43,291 bases of DNA from NCBI GenBank assembly GCA_017620235.1, contig JAFZQT010000018.1, positions 1-43,291 on the forward strand. Direction: 5' to 3'. The notes beneath the pieces were generated by a model. The model made no database searches and was not told the DNA's origin. It saw only the letters and a list, made by a program, of their open reading frames with translations. The stretch is from Butyrivibrio sp. GTDB lineage: Bacteria > Bacillota > Clostridia > Lachnospirales > Lachnospiraceae. The position numbers and the translations under genes were made by a program. Positions 8,581 through 17,657 of the stretch are shown here, in pieces. The first letter of the stretch is position 1. Every line of letters starts with the position of its first letter.

Positions 8581-8627
8581 TATTATTTCTCCTTAATTAG
8601 TTTAGCCAAACTTTGCTTTTCAGTATA

Positions 8628-11600
8628 TCACAAAAGCTCTTCCATCGCAGAAAGAATATCCTCCGTATCCTTCAAAAGAATATCCTCAGCCTTATCGCTG
8701 TTTTTATCCTTCTTGTACTTATATATAAAGACAGGATTTCCGGCAGCATGGAAGTTCATCTTGCCCTCATACTTTGCAAGTAGTTCGGGAATCTTCTCGC
8801 CTTTTATCTTGGCGTTAGGAGTTACCTTTATCTCTATCTTGCCGTCGCCGCCTTTTATCTCAGTCACAAAGAGTCTGTGCGCAGCGGTACGGATGAGTGA
8901 AATTCTAAGAAGATTGAGAGCAGTCTTAGGAACTTCTCCAAATCTGTCAACGAGCTCATCTCTCATATCATCGCTCTCTGTCTGAGTTTCTATGCTTGCA
9001 ATTCTCTTGTATATCTCAAGTTTTTGCTCTTCGTTCAAGATATAGCTGTCGGGAATATATGCGCTGACATCAAGGTCGATAACGGTGTTGATGTCTTCTC
9101 TTGTATCTTTTTCACCCGGATTCTTCTTGTGACGGACTGCTTCTTCGAGCATCTTGCAATAAAGGTCATAACCTACAGACTGCATATGTCCGCTCTGTTT
9201 CTTGCCAAGAAGGCTTCCTGCGCCTCGGATCTCAAGGTCACGCATAGCGATCTTAAATCCGCTTCCGAGGTCGGTAAACTCTCTGATCGCAGAAAGTCTC
9301 TTTTCCGCAACCTCTTTTAACACCTTATCTCTCTTGTACATAAGGAAAGCATAAGCTGTTCGGTTCGATCTTCCGACTCTTCCTCGAAGCTGATAAAGCT
9401 GTGAAAGTCCCATCTTGTCAGAGTCATGTATGATCATGGTATTTACGTTCGAAATATCAAGTCCCGTCTCAATGATCGTCGTAGAAACAAGAACATCAAC
9501 TGTTCCGTCGATGAAATCGTACATAATCCTCTCAAGCTCTGATTCCTTCATCTGTCCGTGCGCAAAAGCAACGTTCGCCTCCGGTACAAGCTTCTGAATC
9601 CTAGCCGCAACATCTGCTATGTCATTAACTCTGTTGTATACGTAATAAACCTGACCGCCTCTTGAGAGTTCTCTTACTATAGCTTCCCTTACAAGTTCGT
9701 CGTTATATTCCATAACATACGTTTGGATTGGAAGCCTGTCGTTAGGCGCTTCTTCAAGAACTGACATCTCTCTTATTCCGACAAGCGACATGTGAAGGGT
9801 TCTCGGAATAGGCGTCGCAGTAAGTGTAAGAACGTCGACGCTTTCTTTTATAGTCTTTATCTTTTCCTTATGTGTAACACCAAAACGCTGCTCTTCGTCC
9901 ACGATAAGAAGTCCAAGATCCTTGTACTGGACATCCTTGGAAAGAAGTCTGTGTGTTCCGATAACAATATCGACAAGCCCCTTCTTAAGATCTGTAACGG
10001 TCTTAGACTGCTCTTTTGCCGTCCTGAATCTCGACATAAGATCAACTCTTACAGGGAAGTTCCTCATTCGCTCGCAGAAAGTGTTGTAATGCTGCTGCGC
10101 AAGAATGGTTGTAGGAACAAGAACCGCAACCTGCTTTCCGTCCTGAACCGCCTTAAACGCTGCTCTTATTGCAATCTCCGTTTTTCCGAAACCAACGTCT
10201 CCGCAGACAAGTCTGTCCATAATAACAGATGATTCCATATCGCGCTTGGTCTCTTCTATGGCATTTAGCTGATCTTCCGTCTCCTGATACGGGAAAGCGT
10301 CCTCGAACTCCTGCTGCCAAACCGTATCCTTACTGAACTCAAAGCCTTTGGTCTCTCGTCTCTTCGCGTAGAGCTCAACAAGATCCTGCGCAACTTCTTC
10401 AACTGCTGCCTTGACCTTATTCTTGGTATGTGTCCACTCCAAGGTGCCGAGCTTATTAAGCTTTGGCTTATGACCGTGCCCTTCTTCGCCGCCCGAAGCA
10501 TATTTCTGTATAACACCAAGCCCGGTTGCGAGGACATACAGGTTACCTCCGCCTCCGTACTCGATCTTTATATAATCTCTGACAACATTGTCAGTTTCAA
10601 CTTTCTCAATACCTTTATAAATACCAAGTCCGTGTTCTTCGTGAACTACATAGTCTCCAATCTTAAGGTCGGCAAAGTTCGAGATTTTTTCTCCCGTGTA
10701 CGAAGACTTCTTCTTTCTCTTCTTCCTCGTATGCTCGGTAAAAATGTCGCTCTCCGCGATCACCGCAAACTTAATCCCCGGATACTCAAATCCCTTCAGT
10801 ATCCTTCCGTAATAAGTCATTATCTCGCCGGGACGAAGCACGCGCCCGGGATCTTCGCTGTAGAACGCAGTAACGAGATTATCCCTTAGATCTTCTACAA
10901 TTCTTTTTGCTCTGGTCCTAGAACCTGAGAGTATAAGCACTCTGTAGCCTTTTTTCACATAACTCTTCAGGTCGTTTACAAGAGAATCAAAGCTGTTATT
11001 ATATGGAGCAACACTTCTTGCGCTTATGTCCCAGCTCTTTTCCGGTGAAAAAAGATTCTGCGACGCGGGCATGGCAAGTGCGGAAATAAGCACTCTTCGC
11101 CCATTTCCCATTCTTGAAATACAGTTATCTATAGAATATAAAAGATCCATCTGCCCTGGAAGGACGTAGCCCTTCTCGGCTCTGTGAGTCATGCTCTCTC
11201 TAAACTCGGCTTCAACAGCCATCGCATGCTCCTGAACTCTCTGAGGTTCGTCTATAAAGATGCAGCTCTTTCCCTTCGGGAACATCTCCTGAATTGTGAC
11301 AGTGTCGTCGTAAAAATAACGGATGTAACTCTCAAGATTGACCACTGAGTGGAGTTCAAAAAGTTGCTCGTTAAGTTCTTCCGTCTGCTTTTTTATCCTG
11401 TGCGCTTCTTCTGTCTTAAACTCTGCCCGAAGCGCTTTGCAGACTTTCTCGGTATCTTCGTTTACCCTGTCCATTCCTTCTCTGAGTTTTTTCTCATCAA
11501 GAATGATCTCGGATGCAGGATAAATATCGATGGATTCAAGCTTCTCAAGCGATCTCTGAGACATTATGTCAAAGCTTCTGATCGACTGGATCTCATCTCC

Positions 11601-12182
11601 CCAAAGCTCTATTCTGAACGGATTGTCTTCCGTAAGATCAAAGACGTCAACAATATCACCCCTAACAGAAAACTCGCCAGGTCCCTCTACCTGATAGTTC
11701 CTAACATATCCCATGGTGACAAGGCGTTTTGCAATCTCCGTTTCATCGATTGGTTTATGCCTGTCAATCGAAAGAATATTCTCTTTTATAACTTCAGGTC
11801 TAATCTGCGGCGCCATGAGCGCAGAGAAGGTTGTGACCACAGTGACCGGTCTTCCCTCGAGAAGTCTTCTCATACAGCGTATTCTCTGTCTGACTATCTC
11901 GTTGCTGTGCACATCCGCCTGATAAAAGATAAGGTCTTTAGCCGGATACACGGTGACGTTCTTATCGTAGAATTTATAGTCTTCGTATATCTCTTTTGCC
12001 CTTAGATCACTGTAAGTTACAATTATTCTGTACTTAAAGTCAGCCCCAAGACTGCTTATAAAGTGAAGTTTCTGGGAGTCAACACATCCCGTCACTTCCG
12101 CACAGGCAAAGGGCTTTTCAAGATACTTATTCAGTTCTTCGAATTCTTTTAATTCGTTTAAAGGAGTTGTTATCGCTCTCAT
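8628..12182 (-). CDS. mfd: Transcription-repair coupling factor Mfd
   Basis: Mfd removes RNA polymerase stalled at lesions and recruits UvrA. At 1184 residues it is full length. Residues 1-340 are the UvrB-like module; the RNA-polymerase interaction domain (KIGDYVVHEEHGLGIYKGIE) lies near 510; the translocase has Walker A GDVGFGKTE near 665 and the DEEQ box (LLIVDEEQRFGVTHKEK) near 760; the motif VRGRSN-like GRVGRSNRTAYAF follows near 930. The C-terminal TRCF domain includes YIPDSYILNEEQKLEIYKRI near 1040. The ATG directly follows the pth stop with no gap, the usual pth-mfd order in Firmicutes. Confidence 0.98.
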   Translation of the reverse strand: MRAITTPLNELKEFEELNKYLEKPFACAEVTGCVDSQKLHFISSLGADFKYRIIVTYSDLRAKEIYEDYKFYDKNVTVYPAKDLIFYQADVHSNEIVRQRIRCMRRLLEGRPVTVVTTFSALMAPQIRPEVIKENILSIDRHKPIDETEIAKRLVTMGYVRNYQVEGPGEFSVRGDIVDVFDLTEDNPFRIELWGDEIQSIRSFDIMSQRSLEKLESIDIYPASEIILDEKKLREGMDRVNEDTEKVCKALRAEFKTEEAHRIKKQTEELNEQLFELHSVVNLESYIRYFYDDTVTIQEMFPKGKSCIFIDEPQRVQEHAMAVEAEFRESMTHRAEKGYVLPGQMDLLYSIDNCISRMGNGRRVLISALAMPASQNLFSPEKSWDISARSVAPYNNSFDSLVNDLKSYVKKGYRVLILSGSRTRAKRIVEDLRDNLVTAFYSEDPGRVLRPGEIMTYYGRILKGFEYPGIKFAVIAESDIFTEHTRKKRKKKSSYTGEKISNFADLKIGDYVVHEEHGLGIYKGIEKVETDNVVRDYIKIEYGGGGNLYVLATGLGVIQKYASGGEEGHGHKPKLNKLGTLEWTHTKNKVKAAVEEVAQDLVELYAKRRETKGFEFSKDTVWQQEFEDAFPYQETEDQLNAIEETKRDMESSVIMDRLVCGDVGFGKTEIAIRAAFKAVQDGKQVAVLVPTTILAQQHYNTFCERMRNFPVRVDLMSRFRTAKEQSKTVTDLKKGLVDIVIGTHRLLSKDVQYKDLGLLIVDEEQRFGVTHKEKIKTIKESVDVLTLTATPIPRTLHMSLVGIREMSVLEEAPNDRLPIQTYVMEYNDELVREAIVRELSRGGQVYYVYNRVNDIADVAARIQKLVPEANVAFAHGQMKESELERIMYDFIDGTVDVLVSTTIIETGLDISNVNTMIIHDSDKMGLSQLYQLRGRVGRSNRTAYAFLMYKRDKVLKEVAEKRLSAIREFTDLGSGFKIAMRDLEIRGAGSLLGKKQSGHMQSVGYDLYCKMLEEAVRHKKNPGEKDTREDINTVIDLDVSAYIPDSYILNEEQKLEIYKRIASIETQTESDDMRDELVDRFGEVPKTALNLLRISLIRTAAHRLFVTEIKGGDGKIEIKVTPNAKIKGEKIPELLAKYEGKMNFHAAGNPVFIYKYKKDKNSDKAEDILLKDTEDILSAMEELL

Positions 12183-12752
12183 TTATTTTTTACCGTTAAA
12201 CTTGTTCATGGCGCTGTCTACACCGTTCTCCATTATCTCGCAAACAGCATCAACAGCTCGCTCTATTCCGTCTTTGATACCTGTGGCGTCTTCTCCTTCG
12301 AAGTGTCCGAGCACCCAGTTCACCATGTCATATTCCTTGGGCTTCTTGCCAACACCTACGCGAACTCTGCTAAACTCATCATGTCCAAGCTGAGCAATTA
12401 TGTTCTTGAGTCCGTTATGGCCGCCGGCACTTCCCTTGGGACGCACCCTGATATTTCCCACATCAAGCTCCACATCGTCTGAAATAACGATGAGCTCTGA
12501 CTTGGAATCAACCTTGAAATAATCACAGATAGGTCTGATCGCCTCTCCGCTTAAGTTCATATATGTAATAGGTTTTACAAGAATAACCTTCTGATCACCT
12601 ATCTTTCCTTTTCCATACACAGCCTTGAACTTTGTCTCCGTGAGACCAATATTATATTTATCCGACAATGCGTCTATTGTTTCAAAACCCACATTGTGTC
12701 TTGTTCCAAAATACTTCTTTTCGGGATTTCCCAGTCCCGCGATCACATACAT
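12183..12752 (-). CDS. pth: Peptidyl-tRNA hydrolase
   Basis: Pth cleaves peptidyl-tRNA released by drop-off. The sequence has the family start MYVIAGLGNPEKKYFGTRHN with the catalytic His in RHNVGF, the Asn in KPITYMNLSG, the Asp in VISDDVELD and the glycine-rich SAGGHNGLKNI. From the ATG at 12750-12752 the length is 189, normal for the family. The frame is open further upstream to 12863, and a GTG at 12804-12806 has a strong AGGGAG eight bases before it; that would add an 18-residue lysine-rich extension. Both starts are plausible. The gene abuts mfd and is read from the promoter at 12883-12910. Confidence 0.95.
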   Translation of the reverse strand: MYVIAGLGNPEKKYFGTRHNVGFETIDALSDKYNIGLTETKFKAVYGKGKIGDQKVILVKPITYMNLSGEAIRPICDYFKVDSKSELIVISDDVELDVGNIRVRPKGSAGGHNGLKNIIAQLGHDEFSRVRVGVGKKPKEYDMVNWVLGHFEGEDATGIKDGIERAVDAVCEIMENGVDSAMNKFNGKK

Positions 12753-12882
12753 ATTGCCAAAGTCCTCTTCTTTTTTTGAAAAAAATTTCTTTATTATCCC
12801 TAACACTACTACATCTCCCTCTATATTACAATGTCCCCCGGGCTCATTTGCCTTTTCCCACACTGTGTACTCTATAAATCAC

Positions 12883-12910
12883 ATTATATATTCTGTCAGT
12901 TCAATATCAA
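12883..12910 (-). promoter_or_regulatory. Promoter of pth-mfd cluster
   Basis: Reverse-strand TTGATA (12905-12910), 16 bases, TATAAT (12883-12888). It lies between the terminator at 12931-12969 and pth. Confidence 0.7.
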
Positions 12911-12930
12911 TGCAAAAAAGATTTTCCTGC

Positions 12931-12969
12931 AAAACAAAAACTGCGTCGGTATATTTTTCTCCGACGCAG
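12931..12969 (-). terminator. Rho-independent terminator
   Basis: CTGCGTCGG (12941-12949) pairs with CCGACGCAG (12961-12969). On the reverse strand the stem is followed by TTTTTGTTTT (12931-12940), so it ends the transcript of the small gene stopping at 12991. Confidence 0.9.
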
Positions 12970-12990
12970 CCTCATTATCTCTCAAAAATT

Positions 12991-13269
12991 TCAAGCTTCA
13001 TTACTTACGCGCTGATTGTTCACGCACATTGCTGCACACGCAAGTGGACATGCACTTGTAATGCCGTATGCCCCTATACATATCAATACGATATACATCA
13101 ATACCATAATCACAGCTATTATGAATCCGGCATATTCATAAACATCGTCAATATGCTCTTCTTCTCTGTCAGCCCTCTTCGCAGACAGCCTCCTTGCTGC
13201 TTTGTACATAGACCATAAACAAACTGTAGCCAAAAAAATGTGTAGCGAAACAATCATCACGTTTACCAT
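12991..13269 (-). CDS. Small membrane protein, unknown function
   Basis: A 92-residue protein with two hydrophobic segments, residues 3-22 and 47-72, separated by a charged stretch (RRLSAKRADREEEHIDD). Cysteines are clustered near the C-terminus (CIGAYGITSACPLACAAMC). I recognise no family. The frame is open to 13329, but the ATG at 13267-13269 has AAGGAG and GGGGA upstream and fits the first span better. It is a single gene with its own terminator at 12931-12969, divergent from the surface protein at 13471. The clear terminator and ribosome-binding site argue that it is a real gene. Confidence 0.65.
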   Translation of the reverse strand: MVNVMIVSLHIFLATVCLWSMYKAARRLSAKRADREEEHIDDVYEYAGFIIAVIMVLMYIVLICIGAYGITSACPLACAAMCVNNQRVSNEA

Positions 13270-13389
13270 AGTATTTCCCCAGCTCCTTATTAAGTTTTTT
13301 AATCTAACCTCTGTATGATATAATATCACATTTTGTTATAAATTTTTCTTCAATTTAATAGTTTTGTATAGTAATTCGTCAAAATTTCA

Positions 13390-13417
13390 TTGATTTTTCG
13401 AAACCATATGTTATTCT
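13390..13417 (+). promoter_or_regulatory. Promoter of the secreted Ig-like protein gene
   Basis: TTGATT (13390-13395), 16 bases, TATTCT (13412-13417), followed by GGAGGAG at 13457-13463 and the ATG at 13471. Confidence 0.55.
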
Positions 13418-13470
13418 TAGTATATTGTACTTACAATACCAACCAAAAAATATATTGGAGGAGAAATTAC

Positions 13471-14598
13471 ATGAAGAAAAGTTACTCATTATTAGGCTGT
13501 CTTGCCCTATCTCTGGTATTAGCACTGGTATTTTCTTGCAAACCGGTAAGGGCTGCCGAACCAACAACAATCAACCTTAGCGACCTCGAAGAAGGTCAAA
13601 AATTGGAAATCACAGAGGACAGTATTCTAAATCTTGACACAGATAAGACTCTTTCTGAGCTTACCGTAAACGATTGTGAACTGACCATAAACGGAACAGC
13701 AACTCTTACTATCAACGGTAGCTATCCAAAAGGTCTATACGGTTCCGGAAAAATAACTATGAATAGCGGTTCACTGGTATCAAATTACTTTGAGCTTGCA
13801 AAATTTGAACTAAACGATGGCACATTCAAACCTAACAACGTTTTTGTTTCTGACGATAACGGTTATTTTACTCTCAATGGGGGATATTTTTGCCCAAGAA
13901 ATATAATGTACTATGGAAAAAATGCATCATTAAATATAAACGGAGGTCATCTTGAATCAGACGAGAGTATCAATAGTACAAAAATCAATATAAGCGAAAA
14001 AATGTTTATTGTTGAACCATGGAATTCTGAGATATATTCAGGTCATAAAATATACTATGGACAAGCAGTAGAGGATATTTCTCCAATGTACCCCACCTCC
14101 AACTGTGTACGCATAATCCCTAAGGACGAAGTTATTTTTTTAAATAATCTCTCGTTAAGCGACTCAGACTTAACTCTTGAAATAGGTGAAACCAAACAAT
14201 TTTCTGCTAATTTCATGCCGGAAAATGCTGCAAACAAAAAAGTTACATGGAGTAGTAGTGATCCTTCAGTCGCATACATAGATATTAATGGTCTCGTTAC
14301 TGCCTATAAATCCGGAACTGCTACAATCACTGCGACATCAGAAGACGGCGACCTTACAGCAACTTGTGATATTACTGTCGGCGGTGCAGATACTAATTCA
14401 GAAGGCTTGAAAATTGAGATTTCATATTTTGTCTGGGATAGCACGCAAAAAATTCCATATATAAAAATCTTCTACAACGGTGTTGTTATAAAAGAAGGTT
14501 TTGATTACAACTTAAGCAACGAATATAACATGGACAACGGATTATCCACAACAACAATCACAGGACTCGACAATTTCGTTCTTAAGAGCAACAAATAA
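13471..14598 (+). CDS. Secreted surface protein with beta-repeat region and Big_2 domain
   Basis: A 375-residue exported protein. Residues 1-27 are a signal peptide (MKKSYSLLGCLALSLVLA, then FSCKPVRA before AEP). The Cys could be lipidated, but Phe at -2 makes the lipobox poor, so signal peptidase I cleavage after VRA is as likely. Residues 30-190 contain repeated short strands with NGG/NGT turns (LTINGTATLTINGS, FTLNGGYF, LNINGGHLE), suggesting a beta-helix. Residues 220-305 are a bacterial Ig-like group 2 domain (LEIGETKQFSANFMPENAAN, VTWSSSDPSVAYID, SGTATITATS). The last 60 residues end in a strand pattern (GFDYNLSN, TTTITGLDNF) common in Lachnospiraceae surface proteins. Function is unknown; adhesion or wall association is typical. 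It is monocistronic, with GGAGGAG seven bases before the ATG. Confidence 0.85.
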   Translation: MKKSYSLLGCLALSLVLALVFSCKPVRAAEPTTINLSDLEEGQKLEITEDSILNLDTDKTLSELTVNDCELTINGTATLTINGSYPKGLYGSGKITMNSGSLVSNYFELAKFELNDGTFKPNNVFVSDDNGYFTLNGGYFCPRNIMYYGKNASLNINGGHLESDESINSTKINISEKMFIVEPWNSEIYSGHKIYYGQAVEDISPMYPTSNCVRIIPKDEVIFLNNLSLSDSDLTLEIGETKQFSANFMPENAANKKVTWSSSDPSVAYIDINGLVTAYKSGTATITATSEDGDLTATCDITVGGADTNSEGLKIEISYFVWDSTQKIPYIKIFYNGVVIKEGFDYNLSNEYNMDNGLSTTTITGLDNFVLKSNK

Positions 14599-14617
14599 TA
14601 AAGTAACGTATTAAAAA

Positions 14618-14660
14618 GAGGCTTTGCCGGAATAACCACTCCGGCGCAAGCCTCATTTTT
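14618..14660. terminator. Bidirectional terminator between the surface protein gene and spoVG
   Basis: GAGGCTTTGCCGG (14618-14630) pairs with CCGGCGCAAGCCTC (14641-14654). The plus strand continues ATTTTTT and the minus strand TTTTTAATA, so it can end both convergent transcripts. Confidence 0.9.
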
Positions 14661-14686
14661 TAACCTATATTCTATTCAGCCGTTTA

Positions 14687-14968
14687 TCACGCTTCCCCCT
14701 CGCTGTCTTCTGCGGCTGCTTTATCATAAGCCTCCAGGATTGTGTCCTGAAGAACCTTTCTCATATCTGAATTGATAGGATGCGCAATGTCACGATATTC
14801 GCCATCCGTCGACTTCTTGCTGGGCATTGCTATGAACAAGCCCCTCTCGCCTTCAATTACTTTGATGTCATGAACAACAAATTCATTCTCAAATGTAACC
14901 GATACGATTGCACGCATTTTTCCTTGCTTTGTAACTTTTCTTACTCTGACGTCTGTTATCTTCATCAT
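14687..14968 (-). CDS. spoVG: Septation regulator SpoVG
   Basis: A 93-residue (or 92, see below) SpoVG. The sequence follows the family closely: [10 protein letters not shown], a beta-rich core with [20 protein letters not shown], then [10 protein letters not shown] and [20 protein letters not shown]. SpoVG is an RNA/DNA-binding global regulator; in Bacillus it affects septation and sporulation. Two ATGs are in tandem; the second (14963-14965) is seven bases from the GGGGG ribosome-binding site and gives MKITD, the usual start. The gene is 52 bases downstream of glgD in the same direction, with no terminator between, so it may be co-transcribed with glgCD. No clear sigma-H promoter was found. 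Confidence 0.96.
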   Translation of the reverse strand: MMKITDVRVRKVTKQGKMRAIVSVTFENEFVVHDIKVIEGERGLFIAMPSKKSTDGEYRDIAHPINSDMRKVLQDTILEAYDKAAAEDSEGEA

Positions 14969-15020
14969 ATAACCCCCTCTTGGTCAAATAAATTTCATGA
15001 AGTCTGCAGTAATTTTTTAC

Positions 15021-16139
15021 CTAGATCATGTATCTTTCGTTATTTTCTATAACTATTTTAATGCCATCATCCTCTTTGTAATATGAGTTTGCCTGAATCG
15101 TGCCGTGACTTTCAACGATACAGTTCTCAATATGTGTATTATCTCCGATATAAACATCATTTAAGATGATAGCATTCTTGATGTAACAGTTGTTTCCTAT
15201 AAAAGCACCTTTGAATATTACAGAATCTTCTATTGTGCCGTTTATAATACATCCGCTTGAGATAATGCTGTTCTTTACATTTACTCCCACGTTATACTTA
15301 GCGGGAGGAAGGTCTACGACTTTCGTGTAGATTCCGGGATATTCTCTAAAGAAATACTGCCTTATCTCAGCTTTCAGGAAGTCCATGTTTGTTCGGAAGT
15401 AATCTTCCACAGAAGCAATGTTGTTCCAGTACTCTTTTATCTTATATCCGTAGATGCGCTTCATCTCCTTGTATCTCACAAGGATGTCACGCACAAAATC
15501 ATAACGCCCTTCTTTATCAGCTTTCTCAATAAGTTCAATGAGTTGCCTTCGTCTGACTACGTATATTCCGCAGGATATCGTATTCGACCGTGATACCACG
15601 GGTTTTTCTTCAAACTCTTCTATCCGGCTCTCTTCATTCATCCTGACAGTTCCGAATCTCTCGGTGTCTATGTTAGCCGGCATATCCTTGCAAACGACCG
15701 TTATGTCTGCCTGCTTCTGGATATGATATTCGAGGAGTTTGCCGTAATCCATCTTGTATACGCAATCTCCGGAAGTGATGACCACATACGGCTCGTGGCA
15801 AGCCCTTAGGAAATCCAAATTCTGTGCAATAGCATCTGCCGTTCCCCTGTACCACAAGTTTCCGGATGCTTTCACCGCCGGAGTGAACACATAAAGACCA
15901 CCCTGCTTTCTACCAAAGTCCCACCACTTGGATGAACTTAAGTGTGCGTTGAGGCTTCCCGCGTTGTATTGAGTAAATACGGCAACTGTCTGAATATGGG
16001 AGTTCGTCATATTGCTCAGGGCAAAATCGATACTTCTGTAAAAACCTGCCACAGGCATTGCACAAACCGCTCTCTTCAAGGATAATTCCTGCATCCTGCT
16101 ACTGCTGCCGCCCGCTAAAATTATGCCAATCGCCCTCAT
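15021..16139 (-). CDS. glgD: Glucose-1-phosphate adenylyltransferase, GlgD subunit
   Basis: A 372-residue paralogue of GlgC, with an N-terminal nucleotidyltransferase-like domain and C-terminal left-handed beta-helix repeats (INGTIEDSVIFKGAFIGNNC). The glycine-rich nucleotide loop is degenerate: GGSSSRM in place of GGxGxRL, and the following region is reduced, as expected for the non-catalytic GlgD partner that modulates GlgC in Firmicutes. The start is the ATG at 16137-16139, with AGGTG six bases upstream inside the end of glgC; only one base separates it from the glgC stop. It acts with GlgC in ADP-glucose synthesis for glycogen. Later glycogen genes are not in the window. Confidence 0.95.
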   Translation of the reverse strand: MRAIGIILAGGSSSRMQELSLKRAVCAMPVAGFYRSIDFALSNMTNSHIQTVAVFTQYNAGSLNAHLSSSKWWDFGRKQGGLYVFTPAVKASGNLWYRGTADAIAQNLDFLRACHEPYVVITSGDCVYKMDYGKLLEYHIQKQADITVVCKDMPANIDTERFGTVRMNEESRIEEFEEKPVVSRSNTISCGIYVVRRRQLIELIEKADKEGRYDFVRDILVRYKEMKRIYGYKIKEYWNNIASVEDYFRTNMDFLKAEIRQYFFREYPGIYTKVVDLPPAKYNVGVNVKNSIISSGCIINGTIEDSVIFKGAFIGNNCYIKNAIILNDVYIGDNTHIENCIVESHGTIQANSYYKEDDGIKIVIENNERYMI

Positions 16140-16140
16140 A

Positions 16141-17409
16141 TCAATCACCTGCCTTATCTAGTGTTTTTCCGCTGTCAAGCTTACCGTCTTTGTAATCTTT
16201 TTCAGCGGTCACACCCGAGATAACCGTATTCTTTCCAATCGTTACGTTGTCGGGAATAACCGACTTCTCTCCGATAGTGCAGAGACCTTCGCAATATATG
16301 TGCGGCTTTGAGTCATTTTCTTTTTCCTCAAAAGCCCCGATCTTTACGTTGTTTCCTATGGTAACCTTCTCGGCGATGATTCCTTTTTCTATGTTGCAAC
16401 CTTCACCGATCACGGTTTCATTCATTATTATTGAATTACTCACCACAGTATCTTTTCCGATCTTAACTCCCGGACTTATTACAGAGCTGTAAACCTTTCC
16501 GTATATCTCACAGCCTTCGCCGATGATACTTCTCTCAACAGCGCTCTCGGGTCCCAGGTACTGCGGCGGTTGTACCCCGCTTGAAGTATATATCTTCCAA
16601 TATTCCTCATACAGGTTGAACTCGGGAACAATATCTATAAGCTCCATGTTTGCCTGCCAGTAGGATGTAAGCGTACCGACATCCTTCCAGTATCCGTCAA
16701 ACTCGTATGCATAAAGCGATTGTCCCTGCTCTTTGCAATAAGGAATAATATGCTTTCCAAAATCAAGTCCCGATTGATCCTTATTATTAATAAGAGAATC
16801 TTTTAATACTTCCCAGGAAAAAATATAGATACCCATTGATGCAAGATTGCTTCTGGGGTGATCCGGTTTTTCTTCAAAGTCCACGATCTTCTTATTTTCA
16901 TCCGCGATCATGATACCGAACCTGTTTGCTTCCTCCATCGGGACAGGCATTACAGCAATCGTAACATCTGCTCCACTCGACTTGTGGAAGTCAAGCATCG
17001 TCTCATAATCCATCTTATATATATGATCTCCGGAGAGAATCAATACATAATCCGGATTGTAATTTTCCATATACTCAAAGTTTTGGTAAATAGCATTGGC
17101 AGTACCGGTATACCATTCACTGTTAGAGCTCTTTTCATAAGGAGGAAGAACCGTGACTCCTCCGAAATTTCGATCAAGATCCCACGGTATACCTATTCCA
17201 ATGTGAGAATTAAGCCTAAGCGGACGATACTGTGTAAGGACGCCCACAGTGTCCACTCCAGAATTGATACAGTTACTGAGCGGAAAATCTATGATCCTGT
17301 ATTTCCCGCCAAAAGAGACAGCCGGCTTTGCCATCTTTGCTGTCAACACTCCTAATCTGCTTCCCTGGCCCCCCGCCAGCAGCATGGCGATCATCTCTTT
17401 TTTTATCAT
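16141..17409 (-). CDS. glgC: Glucose-1-phosphate adenylyltransferase, catalytic subunit GlgC
   Basis: GlgC makes ADP-glucose from ATP and glucose-1-phosphate, the committed step of glycogen synthesis. The 422 residues contain the intact nucleotide loop [12 protein letters not shown], the [20 protein letters not shown] region, [23 protein letters not shown] with the metal-binding Asp, and VDFEEKP. The C-terminal third is a hexapeptide-repeat beta-helix ([20 protein letters not shown]). It precedes glgD by one base, so the two are made together. AGGTGG lies just before the ATG. A GC-rich hairpin (17429-17444) occupies the leader about 20 bases upstream of the start. Confidence 0.97.
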   Translation of the reverse strand: MIKKEMIAMLLAGGQGSRLGVLTAKMAKPAVSFGGKYRIIDFPLSNCINSGVDTVGVLTQYRPLRLNSHIGIGIPWDLDRNFGGVTVLPPYEKSSNSEWYTGTANAIYQNFEYMENYNPDYVLILSGDHIYKMDYETMLDFHKSSGADVTIAVMPVPMEEANRFGIMIADENKKIVDFEEKPDHPRSNLASMGIYIFSWEVLKDSLINNKDQSGLDFGKHIIPYCKEQGQSLYAYEFDGYWKDVGTLTSYWQANMELIDIVPEFNLYEEYWKIYTSSGVQPPQYLGPESAVERSIIGEGCEIYGKVYSSVISPGVKIGKDTVVSNSIIMNETVIGEGCNIEKGIIAEKVTIGNNVKIGAFEEKENDSKPHIYCEGLCTIGEKSVIPDNVTIGKNTVISGVTAEKDYKDGKLDSGKTLDKAGD

Positions 17410-17585
17410 GTTCCACCTCGTTGCGGATCCGACGCACGCGCCGGTTTTTGATACACCAAACTCACTGTCCTGTATTACAGAAAAAAATGTTACCTCTTAT
17501 ATATGAGTATATCATAAACATATTATTTAAAAAACATAAATAGTCTAAATATAGAATATATTTTCACTTTATCAGGTTTCACTTT

Positions 17586-17613
17586 TTGACTTTGTAAAAA
17601 ATCGTGTTACAAT
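17586..17613 (+). promoter_or_regulatory. Promoter of murC
   Basis: TTGACT (17586-17591), 16 bases, TACAAT (17608-17613), about 44 bases before the murC ATG. The 248-base gap from 17410 also carries the unassigned minus-strand glgC promoter. Confidence 0.75.
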
Positions 17614-17657
17614 ATAGATTACGTTGTAATACGTATTCTATGAAATGAGGGTAATTT

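Noticed and set aside
12826-12838. AATGTCCCC match to the ends of the 34177-34284 element
   Set aside because: A lone partial match within the pth leader, with no partner inverted repeat nearby.
13471-14598. Frameshifted or truncated remnant of a larger surface protein
   Set aside because: The gene has its own promoter, good ribosome-binding site, complete signal peptide and a strong terminator right after the stop, so it appears complete.
15021-16139. Decayed duplicate of glgC
   Set aside because: The missing catalytic loop residues are the normal state of GlgD subunits, and the one-base gap to glgC shows a maintained operon.
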